Positions 16,324 through 25,022 of a stretch of DNA of 64,000 nt are shown here, one piece after another. The stretch comes from Emticicia agri. GTDB taxonomy: Bacteria > Bacteroidota > Bacteroidia > Cytophagales > Spirosomataceae. Location: positions 37,910-101,909 of the forward strand of contig NZ_SEWF01000021.1 in the NCBI RefSeq assembly GCF_004168285.1. The letters run 5' to 3'. The stretch's first letter is position 1. Each line of letters starts with the position of its first letter. A program made the position numbers and the translations under genes. The notes below the pieces were generated by a model that was not told the DNA's origin, made no database searches, and saw nothing but the letters and a program-made list of their open reading frames with translations.

Positions 16324-19185
16324 ATGAAAAAAACTTTATTCTTTTTCTCTTTTTATCTTGCCTCAATTAGTAGTTTACTGGCGCAGAACTCAGTCAGAAA
16401 AGTAACTATAGATGTCACTTCATTTCAACAACAATTAGCGGCAACCAAGCATGAATCTGTTTTAGGTATTGGCAATGCCAAAAACTCAGAAACAATTATA
16501 ACCCTGCCTATGCCAGATGGCACATCTGCTCAGTTCAGAGTGGTTGAATATTCTATATTACCCGCAGGTATTGATAGTGATGCCAAAACATATTTAGGCG
16601 AGCAAGTGGGCAATCCTGCTGTTGGCTGTCGAATTACCTTAACCAAAGAGAAACTAATTGCGGTTATTCAATCTAACGGTCAGATGATTGTGATAGAACC
16701 AGACGCACAGTCCACTATTTCTAATACTTATAATGTTTATCAACAAACAAGTGAGGCCTTTGAGTGTAATGTGAATGAAGCTTTACTAAAAAACGGTCGT
16801 ATCAAAGAGATTACCGGAACAAACGATTACACCAACGGTACAAGCCTGCGAACTTACAGAATGGCTATTATAGTTACCAATGAATTTTATACCACAAGAG
16901 GTAATACCAATACTGCCATTAACAACGAATTAGCGGCCATTTTTAATAGCCTTAATGGTTTGTACGAGAAAGAAATGGCCGTCAGATTTACCCTTAAATC
17001 TCCTGTTAACCCTGCAAGTGCCAATGTTTTCTTTCGTAAAACAGAGAACACAAATTCATATTATCAGAATGTGGACGTCATCCGTGCACAAATGAATACG
17101 ATATATGGTGTATCTAATTATGATATAGGACACGCGCTTCATACTGTAGGCGGCGGTTTGGCCTATTATGGGGTCTGTAGCAATGATTATAAAGGAGGGG
17201 GCTGGTCTGGCAGTACCACACCAAGTAGTTTTTTAATATTGGCACATGAGGTTGGTCATCAGTTTACCGCACCCCATACTTTTAATGGGAATGGTAGTGC
17301 TGCATGTAATATAGGTAACAGAAATACCCCTACAGCCTATGAGCCTGGTAGTGGTTCTACCATTATGTCTTATCATGGTCTTTGTGCCATCACTCAAAAT
17401 CTGACCGGACCGAAAGAATCCTATTTCCATACCAACTCATTGGACAATATGATTAACTATATTCAAACCGGAACAGGAAGCACTTGCGGCACTCCTACTG
17501 CTACAGGCAATAGTGCTCCGGTAGTTAATGCTGGTACAGCTTATACCATTCCTAAAAATACACCTTTTACTTTAATCGGTTCTGCCACTGATGCCAATGG
17601 CGATGCACTTACTTTTACCTGGGAAGAGTATGACCAGCCTATGGCAAGTGATTCAGGGAAATTAGGACACACCAATAATGCCGTAGGTAGTACAACTGCG
17701 CCATTATTCAGAAGCAAGCACTCCTTATCGCCTGTAAGAAATTTTCCTGACATGGCTTTTGTTTTAAATAATAGTAACAATCCACCGGATACAGAAGGTG
17801 AGGATTTACCAAATGTAGGCAGAACAATGGTTTTTCGATTAACTGCCAGAGATAATCGTGCCGGAGGCGGTGGAGTGGATATGCACTCCCTAACCATTAC
17901 AGTAGATGGGAATAAAGGTCCATTGGCCGTAACCGCACCTAATGGTGCTGAAAGTTGGGCGGCTGGTACAGCCAAAACCATTTCCTGGAGTGTAAATAGT
18001 ACCAACGCTTTAAGTGCTAATGTAAATATTTTACTTTCGATTGATGGTGGAAGTAGTTATCCTTTTACCTTAGCAGCTTCCACTACTAACGATGGTTCTG
18101 AAAGTGTAAATATCCCTGCTTATATTCCTAACTCTACTACAGCAAGGGTTAAAATAGTAAGTACCAATAGTGCAACAGCCGAGTTTTTTGATGTAAGTAA
18201 TGCCAATTTCACCATCACTTCAAATTGTAACGCTACTACATCATTTATATGCCCGGACAATGAAGTTTCAGGTAATAGTGGTGCTCCGGTATTCAATTTA
18301 GGATTAACCAAAACAATTGGAAGTTTATACTTTAATAAAAGTAAAACCATTAGTTTTACTGGTGGGTCTATAAGACCAGTTGTAGTATACACTGATGAAA
18401 ATAAAACAGCTTGTCAAGTCCATTCATGGAATGTTAATTCTAAATTAGTAACATTTAGAGTAACTAAAACAGGTTCATACACTATTTCAGCACTACGCAA
18501 TGGCACAAGCATTGCTCCTTTCAGTATTTTTAGTGCGCTTACCTTTAATTGTGCTAATCTTACTGGTTCTAATGCTTACGGTGCAGTTAGCTGGTCTTCT
18601 AATGCAGCAATAACACTAAATGAGTGTACAACCTATTACGCCCTGGTTTATGACTTTTATGATGACTCTTCATTTAGTTTTAACTTTAGCGGCTCGGGAG
18701 ATATTATTGATGTTCAAACTGAACCAGCAGGTTTGAGCTATACCTATTTAGCCGTTAATCAAACCAGCGGGCTAATTTCAGCTGTATCGTCCTCTTCAAA
18801 CTTTACTTCATTGCCCGGAGGTACTTATCAGGTATATGGTGTTTCTTATGCAACTGGTTTCGATACCAATACTATGCTTAATAAAACGATGAGCCAGGCT
18901 TATGCTTTAGGTGGCTGTATTCTTTTCAGCAATAACAGCAAAAAGCTGACAATTATAGCATCGCCTTGTCCAACTAACTTAACACTCACCAACCCTGCTA
19001 ACAATATCACTTCAGGTAATGTTACCCGATTAGCTTCAGCTACCAACGGAAAAATAACTGCCACCAATCATATTACCGGAGGAAACACCAAAGCAGCCTA
19101 TATGGCGAAAGCCGTGGAGTTGAACGCAGGATTTAAGGCAGAAACCGGAGTTGTTTTTACTGCAGAAACCGGAGGGTGTAACTAA
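16324..19185 (+). CDS. Secreted metzincin protease with GC-type C-terminal domain
   Basis: A secreted zinc metalloprotease of about 953 residues. The ATG at 16324 (MKKTLFFF) is chosen because the longer frame begins with TTG. A signal peptide (cleaved near LLAQ) and a propeptide region precede the catalytic domain. That domain carries HEVGHQFTAPH (first His about residue 308) and the Met-turn IMSYHG, a reprolysin/M12B-like arrangement. Downstream are beta-rich domains, including a segment after APNGAESWAAG resembling adhesin repeats. The last 60 or so residues end in TGGCN and match the tails of the two subtilases at 54443 and 60231. This shared tail is probably an outer-membrane secretion/anchoring signal. 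Flanked by terminators on both sides, so monocistronic. Confidence 0.85.
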   Translation: MKKTLFFFSFYLASISSLLAQNSVRKVTIDVTSFQQQLAATKHESVLGIGNAKNSETIITLPMPDGTSAQFRVVEYSILPAGIDSDAKTYLGEQVGNPAVGCRITLTKEKLIAVIQSNGQMIVIEPDAQSTISNTYNVYQQTSEAFECNVNEALLKNGRIKEITGTNDYTNGTSLRTYRMAIIVTNEFYTTRGNTNTAINNELAAIFNSLNGLYEKEMAVRFTLKSPVNPASANVFFRKTENTNSYYQNVDVIRAQMNTIYGVSNYDIGHALHTVGGGLAYYGVCSNDYKGGGWSGSTTPSSFLILAHEVGHQFTAPHTFNGNGSAACNIGNRNTPTAYEPGSGSTIMSYHGLCAITQNLTGPKESYFHTNSLDNMINYIQTGTGSTCGTPTATGNSAPVVNAGTAYTIPKNTPFTLIGSATDANGDALTFTWEEYDQPMASDSGKLGHTNNAVGSTTAPLFRSKHSLSPVRNFPDMAFVLNNSNNPPDTEGEDLPNVGRTMVFRLTARDNRAGGGGVDMHSLTITVDGNKGPLAVTAPNGAESWAAGTAKTISWSVNSTNALSANVNILLSIDGGSSYPFTLAASTTNDGSESVNIPAYIPNSTTARVKIVSTNSATAEFFDVSNANFTITSNCNATTSFICPDNEVSGNSGAPVFNLGLTKTIGSLYFNKSKTISFTGGSIRPVVVYTDENKTACQVHSWNVNSKLVTFRVTKTGSYTISALRNGTSIAPFSIFSALTFNCANLTGSNAYGAVSWSSNAAITLNECTTYYALVYDFYDDSSFSFNFSGSGDIIDVQTEPAGLSYTYLAVNQTSGLISAVSSSSNFTSLPGGTYQVYGVSYATGFDTNTMLNKTMSQAYALGGCILFSNNSKKLTIIASPCPTNLTLTNPANNITSGNVTRLASATNGKITATNHITGGNTKAAYMAKAVELNAGFKAETGVVFTAETGGCN
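19005..19185 (+). other. C-terminal sorting-like domain ending GGCN
   Basis: The last 60 codons of the metzincin encode a short beta-rich domain with the landmarks ITATNHI, aromatic-Met-Ala, AVELNAGF, VVFTAE and a terminal GGCN. The same order (I.A.N.I, Y/I.A, AV.L..GF, .VFTA.I, C near the end) occurs at the ends of the proteins encoded at 54443-57280 and 60231-63524. No classical type IX secretion tail is apparent. I recall an NCBIfam entry named '3-coathanger stack domain' for Bacteroidota C-termini that may be this family; not verified. Confidence 0.65.
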
Positions 19186-19206
19186 TTTTTTTCTATGTTC
19201 TTCTCA

Positions 19207-19235
19207 AAAGCCCTATGCGTTTGGTATAGGGCTTT
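19207..19235 (+). terminator. Intrinsic terminator after the metzincin gene
   Basis: AAAGCCCTAT (19207-19216) pairs perfectly with ATAGGGCTTT (19226-19235), 9-nt loop, followed by GTTTT. Confidence 0.88.
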
Positions 19236-19537
19236 GTTTTAAAATATGAGAGAAATCTTCTACAAAATTTCATCAAACTTATAGGTGCAAGTAAAAATAT
19301 TCCCCAAACAAAGTACATTTATCTTACTTTAAACAAGTGGTATAGTTTTTTATACTTGAAGAATAATATTCGGCAAATTTTTGAAAGTATAGAATAATAC
19401 CAATGCGTTCAACTCTTTTAGAAAAAAACTTCTCTTGAAGAAATCCGTTTAGATTGAAACCTCGTAAATATTAGTATTACAATAAATAAATTAAATCCAA
19501 TCGTAGCTTTCAACGGCTATTCATCTAAAACAATTTC
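19236..19537 (+). other. Non-coding spacer upstream of ferritin-like pair
   Basis: About 300 bp of AT-rich sequence between the terminator and the first ferritin-like gene. I see no open frame with coding character, no tRNA-like fold and no perfect TAnnTTTG box. It presumably contains the promoter and 5' leader of the gene at 19538. Confidence 0.5.
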
Positions 19538-20260
19538 ATGCCCATGGAAACACAGAATCTGGGTTCATCGCCTGATGTGCGCTCGAAAAATGAATCAGTA
19601 AAATCCGTAGACAGACGCAACTTTTTAAGAAGTGCCGGAATGACAACCGTTGCCGGAGCAGTATTTTTAGCTGGTTGCGACAAAGATGATGACATGACAC
19701 CTACTCCTACCTCGGTTGATTTGGGTAGTGGTGATGTAGGAATCCTGAATTATGCTTATGCGCTCGAACAATTAGAAGCTGCTTTTTACACACAGGTAGT
19801 TGCTACACCTTTTTCAGGCATTACAGATGCTGAAAGATCAATGCTTACCGATATTCGTGACCACGAAATCATCCACAGAGATTTTCTTAAAGCGGCACTT
19901 GGCAATAATGCCATAGCTGGCCTTGAAGTAAATTTCTCTTCTATTGATTTTACGAGCAGAGCCAGTGTTTTAGGAGCAGCTAAGCTATTTGAAGATACAG
20001 GCGTACAAGCGTACAATGGTGCAGGTAACCTGATTAAAGATGCCAATTATCTATTAATAGCCGGTAAAATTGTATCAGTTGAGGCACGTCATGCAGCAGC
20101 TATCAGAGATTTGTTGATGCCTAATTCAACTTCGTTTGCAGGTGATGATATCATAGATGCTAAAGGACTTGATAAGGCCGTAAAACCAGCAGATATTCTG
20201 GCAGCGGTTAAGCCTTATGTGAAAACGACTATTACAGCATCAAATCTTCCAACTTCTTAA
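19538..20260 (+). CDS. Tat-exported ferritin-like lipoprotein
   Basis: A 240-residue ferritin-like domain protein (Ferritin_2-type). The N-terminus has a twin-arginine motif (VDRRNFLRSAG, about residues 24-34) followed by a hydrophobic stretch and a lipobox-like LAGC, so export by Tat and lipidation are predicted. The mature part shows the helix-bundle metal motif pattern: YALEQLEAAFY, RDHEIIHRDFL, FEDTGVQAY and SVEARHAAAIR, i.e. two E-x2-H pairs plus single Glu residues. It probably binds a di-iron or similar centre in the periplasm, perhaps for oxidative-stress defence. It lies 12 bp upstream of a paralogue, clearly co-transcribed. ATG at 19544 is an alternative start. Confidence 0.85.
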   Translation: MPMETQNLGSSPDVRSKNESVKSVDRRNFLRSAGMTTVAGAVFLAGCDKDDDMTPTPTSVDLGSGDVGILNYAYALEQLEAAFYTQVVATPFSGITDAERSMLTDIRDHEIIHRDFLKAALGNNAIAGLEVNFSSIDFTSRASVLGAAKLFEDTGVQAYNGAGNLIKDANYLLIAGKIVSVEARHAAAIRDLLMPNSTSFAGDDIIDAKGLDKAVKPADILAAVKPYVKTTITASNLPTS

Positions 20261-20272
20261 TTCAATCAGACA

Positions 20273-21070
20273 ATGAATATTTTCAATATATTATCAGAAA
20301 TAGAGAAAGTGGACGCAGACGTTCACGAAAGACTTGAGCATATTTCAAGACGCAGCATGTTTAGCACTATTGGTAAAAAAGTTTCAGCTTATGCACTTCC
20401 TGCTTTATTGGCAACCACCATTCATAAAGCCTATGCGGCAACTCCGGGAGCCATAGATGTACTGAATTATGCGCTGACACTTGAGTACCTCGAAGATGAA
20501 TTTTATAAAATGGGTAATGCCGCTGCAAATCTCATCCCTGCTGCTGAGAAACCAATTTTTACTCAGATTGGTAAACATGAAACAGCTCACGTTGCATTTT
20601 TATTGGCGGCTTTAGGAAACAAAGCAGTAGCTAAACCTAAATTTGACTTTACAGCTAAAGGTGCATTTGCCGATGTTTTCACTAATTATAAAACATTTGC
20701 CATTGTTTCGCATGCTTTAGAAGATACAGGTGTAAGAGCTTATAAAGGACAAGCAGGAAATCTGATGGCGGCTGAAGATAAACCTTTATTAGAATATGCT
20801 TTACAGATTCACTCAGTTGAAGCACGCCATGCCTCGGTTGTTCGTCGTCTGTTAAACACTAAAGGCTTTGTACCAGGCGCAAAAGGCTGGATTACGTTGA
20901 ACCAAGGTACACCTGCTGCTGTATATGCCGCAGATGATAATCTGACTCAAGGCGGAGTAAATCTGAAAGGTCTTGCCGGAAAATCAGATGAAGCTATTTC
21001 AGAAGCATTTGATGAGCCATTAAACAAAGAACAGGTGTTAGCAATTGCCACCCCTTTCATTGCGGCATAA
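20273..21070 (+). CDS. Tat-exported ferritin-like protein (paralogue)
   Basis: A 265-residue ferritin-like protein, second gene of the pair. A Tat-like motif (SRRSMFSTIG, about residues 25-34) sits after an unusually long charged n-region, followed by a hydrophobic stretch ending near AYAATPG. No lipobox is seen, unlike its neighbour. Metal-ligand pattern: LEYLEDEFY, GKHETAHVAFL, LEDTGVRAY and SVEARHASVVR. A C-terminal extension of about 70 residues (after GFVPGAKGW) is absent from the first protein. The two may form a heteromer in the periplasm, one lipid-anchored; this is inference. Confidence 0.83.
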   Translation: MNIFNILSEIEKVDADVHERLEHISRRSMFSTIGKKVSAYALPALLATTIHKAYAATPGAIDVLNYALTLEYLEDEFYKMGNAAANLIPAAEKPIFTQIGKHETAHVAFLLAALGNKAVAKPKFDFTAKGAFADVFTNYKTFAIVSHALEDTGVRAYKGQAGNLMAAEDKPLLEYALQIHSVEARHASVVRRLLNTKGFVPGAKGWITLNQGTPAAVYAADDNLTQGGVNLKGLAGKSDEAISEAFDEPLNKEQVLAIATPFIAA

Positions 21071-21099
21071 GATATTTTGAAAGTAATTCTCTAAAAGAC

Positions 21100-21140
21100 A
21101 ACAGCTTACCCTTTACGTATATATTAAAGGGTAAGCTGTT
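21100..21140. terminator. Bidirectional terminator between convergent genes
   Basis: A perfect 16-bp stem (21100-21115 with 21125-21140; core AGCTTACCCTTTA) with a 9-nt loop sits between the ferritin-like pair and the convergent hydrolase gene. Confidence 0.9.
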
Positions 21141-21174
21141 TATTATTTACCAAACTAATAAATTTTCTTATTAA

Positions 21175-22281
21175 TTAGGCATTCCACCACACTTTATCAG
21201 GGTTTTTCTCTCCTATTACAACGGGCTCTCCAATCATGGGTGTAGTAATGGGCAGTTGACTTTTTTCTGCGGCTACTACTAATCTTTGAATAGGCTCATT
21301 CCATGAGTGATTAGCCAATACAAATTTTCCCCAATGCACCGGAAGTAATAGTTTAGCCCCTAAGTCTAAAGCAGCCTGAGCCGTTTGTTCCGGAAACATA
21401 TGTATATAAGGCCACTCTTTACCGTATTGCCCGTTTTCAAGCATTGCAATATCAAAAGGGCCATATTTATCGCCAATTTCCTTAAAATGTGTGTCATAGC
21501 CTGAATCTCCGCCAAGAAAAAGTTTGTAGCCATGTATTGAAAGTATAAAAGCCGACCATAAGGTCTTTCCTCTTGCGAGGCTTCTCCCCGAGAAATGACG
21601 TGCCGGAGCAGCTACAATCTCAATGTCATCGCTTACTTTGTGTTTATCCCACCAGTCAAATTCAACAATTTTTGATGGTTCAACTCCCCAGTATTCTAAG
21701 TGAGACCCTACCCCTAAAGATACACAAAACTGTTTCACCTTGGGTATGAGTTGTACTACTGTCTGATAATCAAGATGGTCATAATGGTCATGCGAGAGAA
21801 ATAGTATATCAATTTCAGGCAAATCATCGACTTTATAAATATCTGCGCCTGCAAATGCTTTGCCAAAAGATCCGAAAGGCGAAACAGAACCACTCATTAC
21901 CGGGTCAATCATGATGGTTACATTTTTAGATTTGATAAAATAAGTAGAATGCCCAAACCATACAATGGTAGGCTTATCTGCGCTTAAATTCTTCAAATCT
22001 GTTTTAACTGAAGGTAAAGGTGTTGAGGGTTTCACATCTTTTGGCTTACTAAAAAACTCTCTCATCATTTTCAGATAAGAAGCATCTTCGAGCGTAACAG
22101 AAGTAGGTGATAAATTCTGAAATGAATCGTTTTTATAATGGGCAGATTTCAGAATCTTTTTAAGCCTTTCACCAGATGGATTTTTACCGAAAAATTTTTG
22201 TCTCATAAAAATAATTGTACCTATAACTGCAAGGGTGATAAACGAAGAAAAGACAATAAAAGTCCTTCGGGTAAATTTCAT
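21175..22281 (-). CDS. Metallo-beta-lactamase-fold hydrolase, NAPE-PLD/UlaG-like
   Basis: A 368-residue MBL-fold hydrolase. The zinc motif SHDHYDHLDY gives the HxHxDH signature; further ligands are in APARHFSGR, GGDSGYD and LPVHWGKF. Pattern and length resemble the N-acylphosphatidylethanolamine phospholipase D-like branch. An N-terminal twin-arginine-like start (FTRRTFIVFSS) and hydrophobic helix suggest a membrane anchor or Tat export, placing the domain in the periplasm. It is 12 bp downstream of the aldehyde dehydrogenase gene, so the two form an operon; a lipid-derived or aldehyde-related substrate is possible but unproven. Confidence 0.85.
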   Translation of the reverse strand: MKFTRRTFIVFSSFITLAVIGTIIFMRQKFFGKNPSGERLKKILKSAHYKNDSFQNLSPTSVTLEDASYLKMMREFFSKPKDVKPSTPLPSVKTDLKNLSADKPTIVWFGHSTYFIKSKNVTIMIDPVMSGSVSPFGSFGKAFAGADIYKVDDLPEIDILFLSHDHYDHLDYQTVVQLIPKVKQFCVSLGVGSHLEYWGVEPSKIVEFDWWDKHKVSDDIEIVAAPARHFSGRSLARGKTLWSAFILSIHGYKLFLGGDSGYDTHFKEIGDKYGPFDIAMLENGQYGKEWPYIHMFPEQTAQAALDLGAKLLLPVHWGKFVLANHSWNEPIQRLVVAAEKSQLPITTPMIGEPVVIGEKNPDKVWWNA

Positions 22282-22293
22282 AATAGTGTTTGG

Positions 22294-23709
22294 TTAAAGC
22301 CATTTAATGACCATATCAAGCATTTTCACTACCCGGTTAGTAGCAGGTGGATGAAACATGCTGAATGTAGAAAACTTATTCTCTACCACTGCTTTCTTAT
22401 TAGAAAACTCTTCAAAGCCGTATTTGCCGAAAGACTTACCGATGCCAGAATTATTGACCCCACCGAAAGGCAGATTATTCTGTAAATAATGGATGGTCGT
22501 TTCATTAATTACTACTGCACCAGAAGAAGTGTTTTGCAGGATAAAATCAATATGACTTCTCTTCTTACTGAATATATATAAGGCCAATGGTTTTTCACTA
22601 TTATTAATATAGGTACTTACTTCTTCCAGTTTATCAAAGGCTAATATCGGCAGAACAGGGCCAAAAATTTCTTCTTGCATGATTTGCATTTCTGCATTTA
22701 CCTGACTAACTACCGTTGGCTCAATAAAGTTCTCAGCATCTATAGTATTTCCACCAATGGCTATTTTTGCTCCTTTCTCTACCGCATCATTAATCAATCC
22801 TTTTACTCTTTTATAATGCCTGTTATTCACTACTCTGCAATAATCCGGCGATTTTGATACATCACTGCCATACATTTTTTCAATATATTTTCCCATCTCT
22901 TCTAAAAACTGACTCGTTTTTGAGCGATGAATCAAAATATAATCAGGGGCTATACAGGTTTGCCCGTTATTCAGAAATTTCTCGGCGGCAATAGTCTGGG
23001 CGGCAAATTTAATATCGGCAGTTTCATCGACAATGGTCGGTGATTTCCCACCTAACTCTAAAGTTACAGAGGCCAGATGCCTGGCAGCCGCCTGCATCAC
23101 CACTTTTCCTATAGCAGGGCTTCCCGTAAAAAAGATATGGTTAAAGGGCAGATTCAATAATAAAGTTGCCACCTTGGCATCACCTTCTACCACAGCCACT
23201 TCATTGGAAGGAAACAATTCATGAATCATTTCTGCTAATAATTTCGAAGCATGTGGAACAACCTCTGAAGGTTTAATAATCACTCCATTACCTGCTGCAA
23301 TGGCTTGTAGCAATGGTTTTAAGGTAAGATTAAACGGATAATTCCACGGACTCATAATCAGGCAATTTCCTTTAGGCTCGTGTATAATTTTAGAGGTAGT
23401 ACCAAGCATTTTCAAAGGCGTTTCTACGCTCTCGGCTCGCATCCACTGGTCTAAATGCTTTATTATATACTTTGCCTCGCTTACTACAGGCATTACTTCG
23501 CTGACTTTTACCTCAAACAGACTTTTCTGATAATCTGCCTGTAAAGCCTCGGCCATACGCTCCTGATTATCAAGCACCCAGTTCATAATTTTCCGTATTT
23601 TAGCAATCCGCTCTTTTGAAGTGGTAGCTGCAAGATTTAACAGATTTTTCTTCTGAAGTTGAAACAAAGTTTCTATATCCGTTTCAGCACTGGTGGGTAT
23701 ATGAGTCAT
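22294..23709 (-). CDS. Aldehyde dehydrogenase family protein (class 3-like)
   Basis: A 471-residue NAD(P)-dependent aldehyde dehydrogenase. Motifs: MSPWNYPFNL (cofactor cleft), FFTGSPAIGK (NAD-binding loop), LELGGKSP with the general-base Glu, NNGQTCIAPDY with the catalytic Cys, and EEIFGPVLPI. The overall pattern and the hydrophobic C-terminus (VVKMLDMVIKWL) resemble class 3/fatty-aldehyde dehydrogenases, which can be membrane-associated. First gene of a two-gene minus-strand operon with the MBL-fold hydrolase. Physiological aldehyde unknown. Confidence 0.9.
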   Translation of the reverse strand: MTHIPTSAETDIETLFQLQKKNLLNLAATTSKERIAKIRKIMNWVLDNQERMAEALQADYQKSLFEVKVSEVMPVVSEAKYIIKHLDQWMRAESVETPLKMLGTTSKIIHEPKGNCLIMSPWNYPFNLTLKPLLQAIAAGNGVIIKPSEVVPHASKLLAEMIHELFPSNEVAVVEGDAKVATLLLNLPFNHIFFTGSPAIGKVVMQAAARHLASVTLELGGKSPTIVDETADIKFAAQTIAAEKFLNNGQTCIAPDYILIHRSKTSQFLEEMGKYIEKMYGSDVSKSPDYCRVVNNRHYKRVKGLINDAVEKGAKIAIGGNTIDAENFIEPTVVSQVNAEMQIMQEEIFGPVLPILAFDKLEEVSTYINNSEKPLALYIFSKKRSHIDFILQNTSSGAVVINETTIHYLQNNLPFGGVNNSGIGKSFGKYGFEEFSNKKAVVENKFSTFSMFHPPATNRVVKMLDMVIKWL

Positions 23710-23903
23710 GAATTGCCTTAGTTAAATGCGAGATGTACAAAATTCAAAAAAAACGCCTAATTATACAAAAATCTTTCAACAAGAAAACAATTTGGTGAAT
23801 TATTAAAATTTTTAGATATTCGGGGAGTGTTTATGCTTTCAATCTCTGCTAAAGAGACTAATAATCTGTAAATTGTTCCACTTATAACAAGAAATGAGCT
23901 CGG

Positions 23904-24959
23904 ATGTCATTAATAAGTAATAATCTGAAATATCTTCGTCGTATCAATGGTCTGACTCAAGATCAGTTTGCCCGTCGTATCGGTACCAAAAGAGCCAATG
24001 TGGGGGCCTATGAAGAGGCAAGGGCGGTGCCTCCTGTAGATACACTTAAAATTATTGCCAATACGTTTGGCATTAGTGTAGATGATTTTGTAAAAAAAGA
24101 TATACGAAAACTAAGAGAAACCCCAGATCTTACTTTTGGATTTGAGGCCAAACCAACCTACAGCGATGATGCCCCCGAACCTGACGACCCATTCGATTTT
24201 CCACCATCTATTGGAAATCTGATGCAGGAATTTTTAGGTAATGAAACGCCAGCACAGGAAAAAAATACGGAAATGATTGCCCAGAAGGTTATGCTCAAAC
24301 CAAACGACAAAATGCAATTTGAGCCAGAACCTATGCCCGTAAAGCCATTACCAAACCCCAATCAGGTAAAAGAATATTTTGAACCAGTACCAAAATTTAT
24401 TCCAGACAATCAGCCTTATAAACCACAGCCTCAGGTAGAATACACAGAACCTGCACCAAAGTATATACAAGAAAATCAAAGCATCAAAAACGCCATTCAG
24501 ATTGTTCGGCGATTTCAGTACAACGATTACCTCATGAAAAACAAGGAGTTGAGTTTTCTGAAAACGCTGACAGAATTTCATCTGCCTACTTTACCAGCAG
24601 GAGAATACCGTGCTTTTGAGGCAACAGAGGATTTTGCTTTTGAAGGCGCTTTATTGATTGGTACCCTGATAAAGAACTGGTATGATATTGCCGATAGCAA
24701 AAATTATGTACTGGTAACCAAGCCACAAGGCATTATCTACCGCCGAGTATATAATCAGGTAAAAATTAAAGGTACTTTATTACTGAGTTCTGACAATCAC
24801 CGATTCCCAAGTACTGAAATTTCTATCAATGATGTGCTTGAAACCTGGGAAATAAAAGCTTTTTTAAGTTATGTTCTTCCAGAGCCAAGCGCCAGTTTTG
24901 ATAAACTGAATCATTTGGTGGGTGAAATGAAATTCGAATTAGACCGATTGAAAAAATAA
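23904..24959 (+). CDS. XRE-family transcriptional regulator with LexA/S24-like C-terminal domain
   Basis: A 351-residue DNA-binding protein. Residues about 6-60 form a helix-turn-helix_3 domain (LKYLRRINGLTQDQFARRIG). A long proline-rich linker (about 75-195) contains two copies of a short motif, EPVPKFIPDNQ and EPAPKYIQENQ. The C-terminal part (about 220-320: LPAGEYRAFE... GALLIGTLIKNW... GIIYRRVYNQVK) resembles the S24/LexA sensor fold, but I cannot identify the Ser-Lys dyad, so autoproteolysis is unlikely. A short C-terminal helix follows. Targets unknown; divergent from the aldehyde dehydrogenase operon, which it might regulate. Confidence 0.82.
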   Translation: MSLISNNLKYLRRINGLTQDQFARRIGTKRANVGAYEEARAVPPVDTLKIIANTFGISVDDFVKKDIRKLRETPDLTFGFEAKPTYSDDAPEPDDPFDFPPSIGNLMQEFLGNETPAQEKNTEMIAQKVMLKPNDKMQFEPEPMPVKPLPNPNQVKEYFEPVPKFIPDNQPYKPQPQVEYTEPAPKYIQENQSIKNAIQIVRRFQYNDYLMKNKELSFLKTLTEFHLPTLPAGEYRAFEATEDFAFEGALLIGTLIKNWYDIADSKNYVLVTKPQGIIYRRVYNQVKIKGTLLLSSDNHRFPSTEISINDVLETWEIKAFLSYVLPEPSASFDKLNHLVGEMKFELDRLKK

Positions 24960-25022
24960 CCACTTATACATTACTCTCATCATTTCCTGTCTGCCATAGT
25001 TTAATGGCTGACATTTAACCCA

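Noticed and set aside
17541..18005. 154-residue minus-strand open frame.
   Set aside because: Shadow of the metzincin gene; biased composition and no motif.
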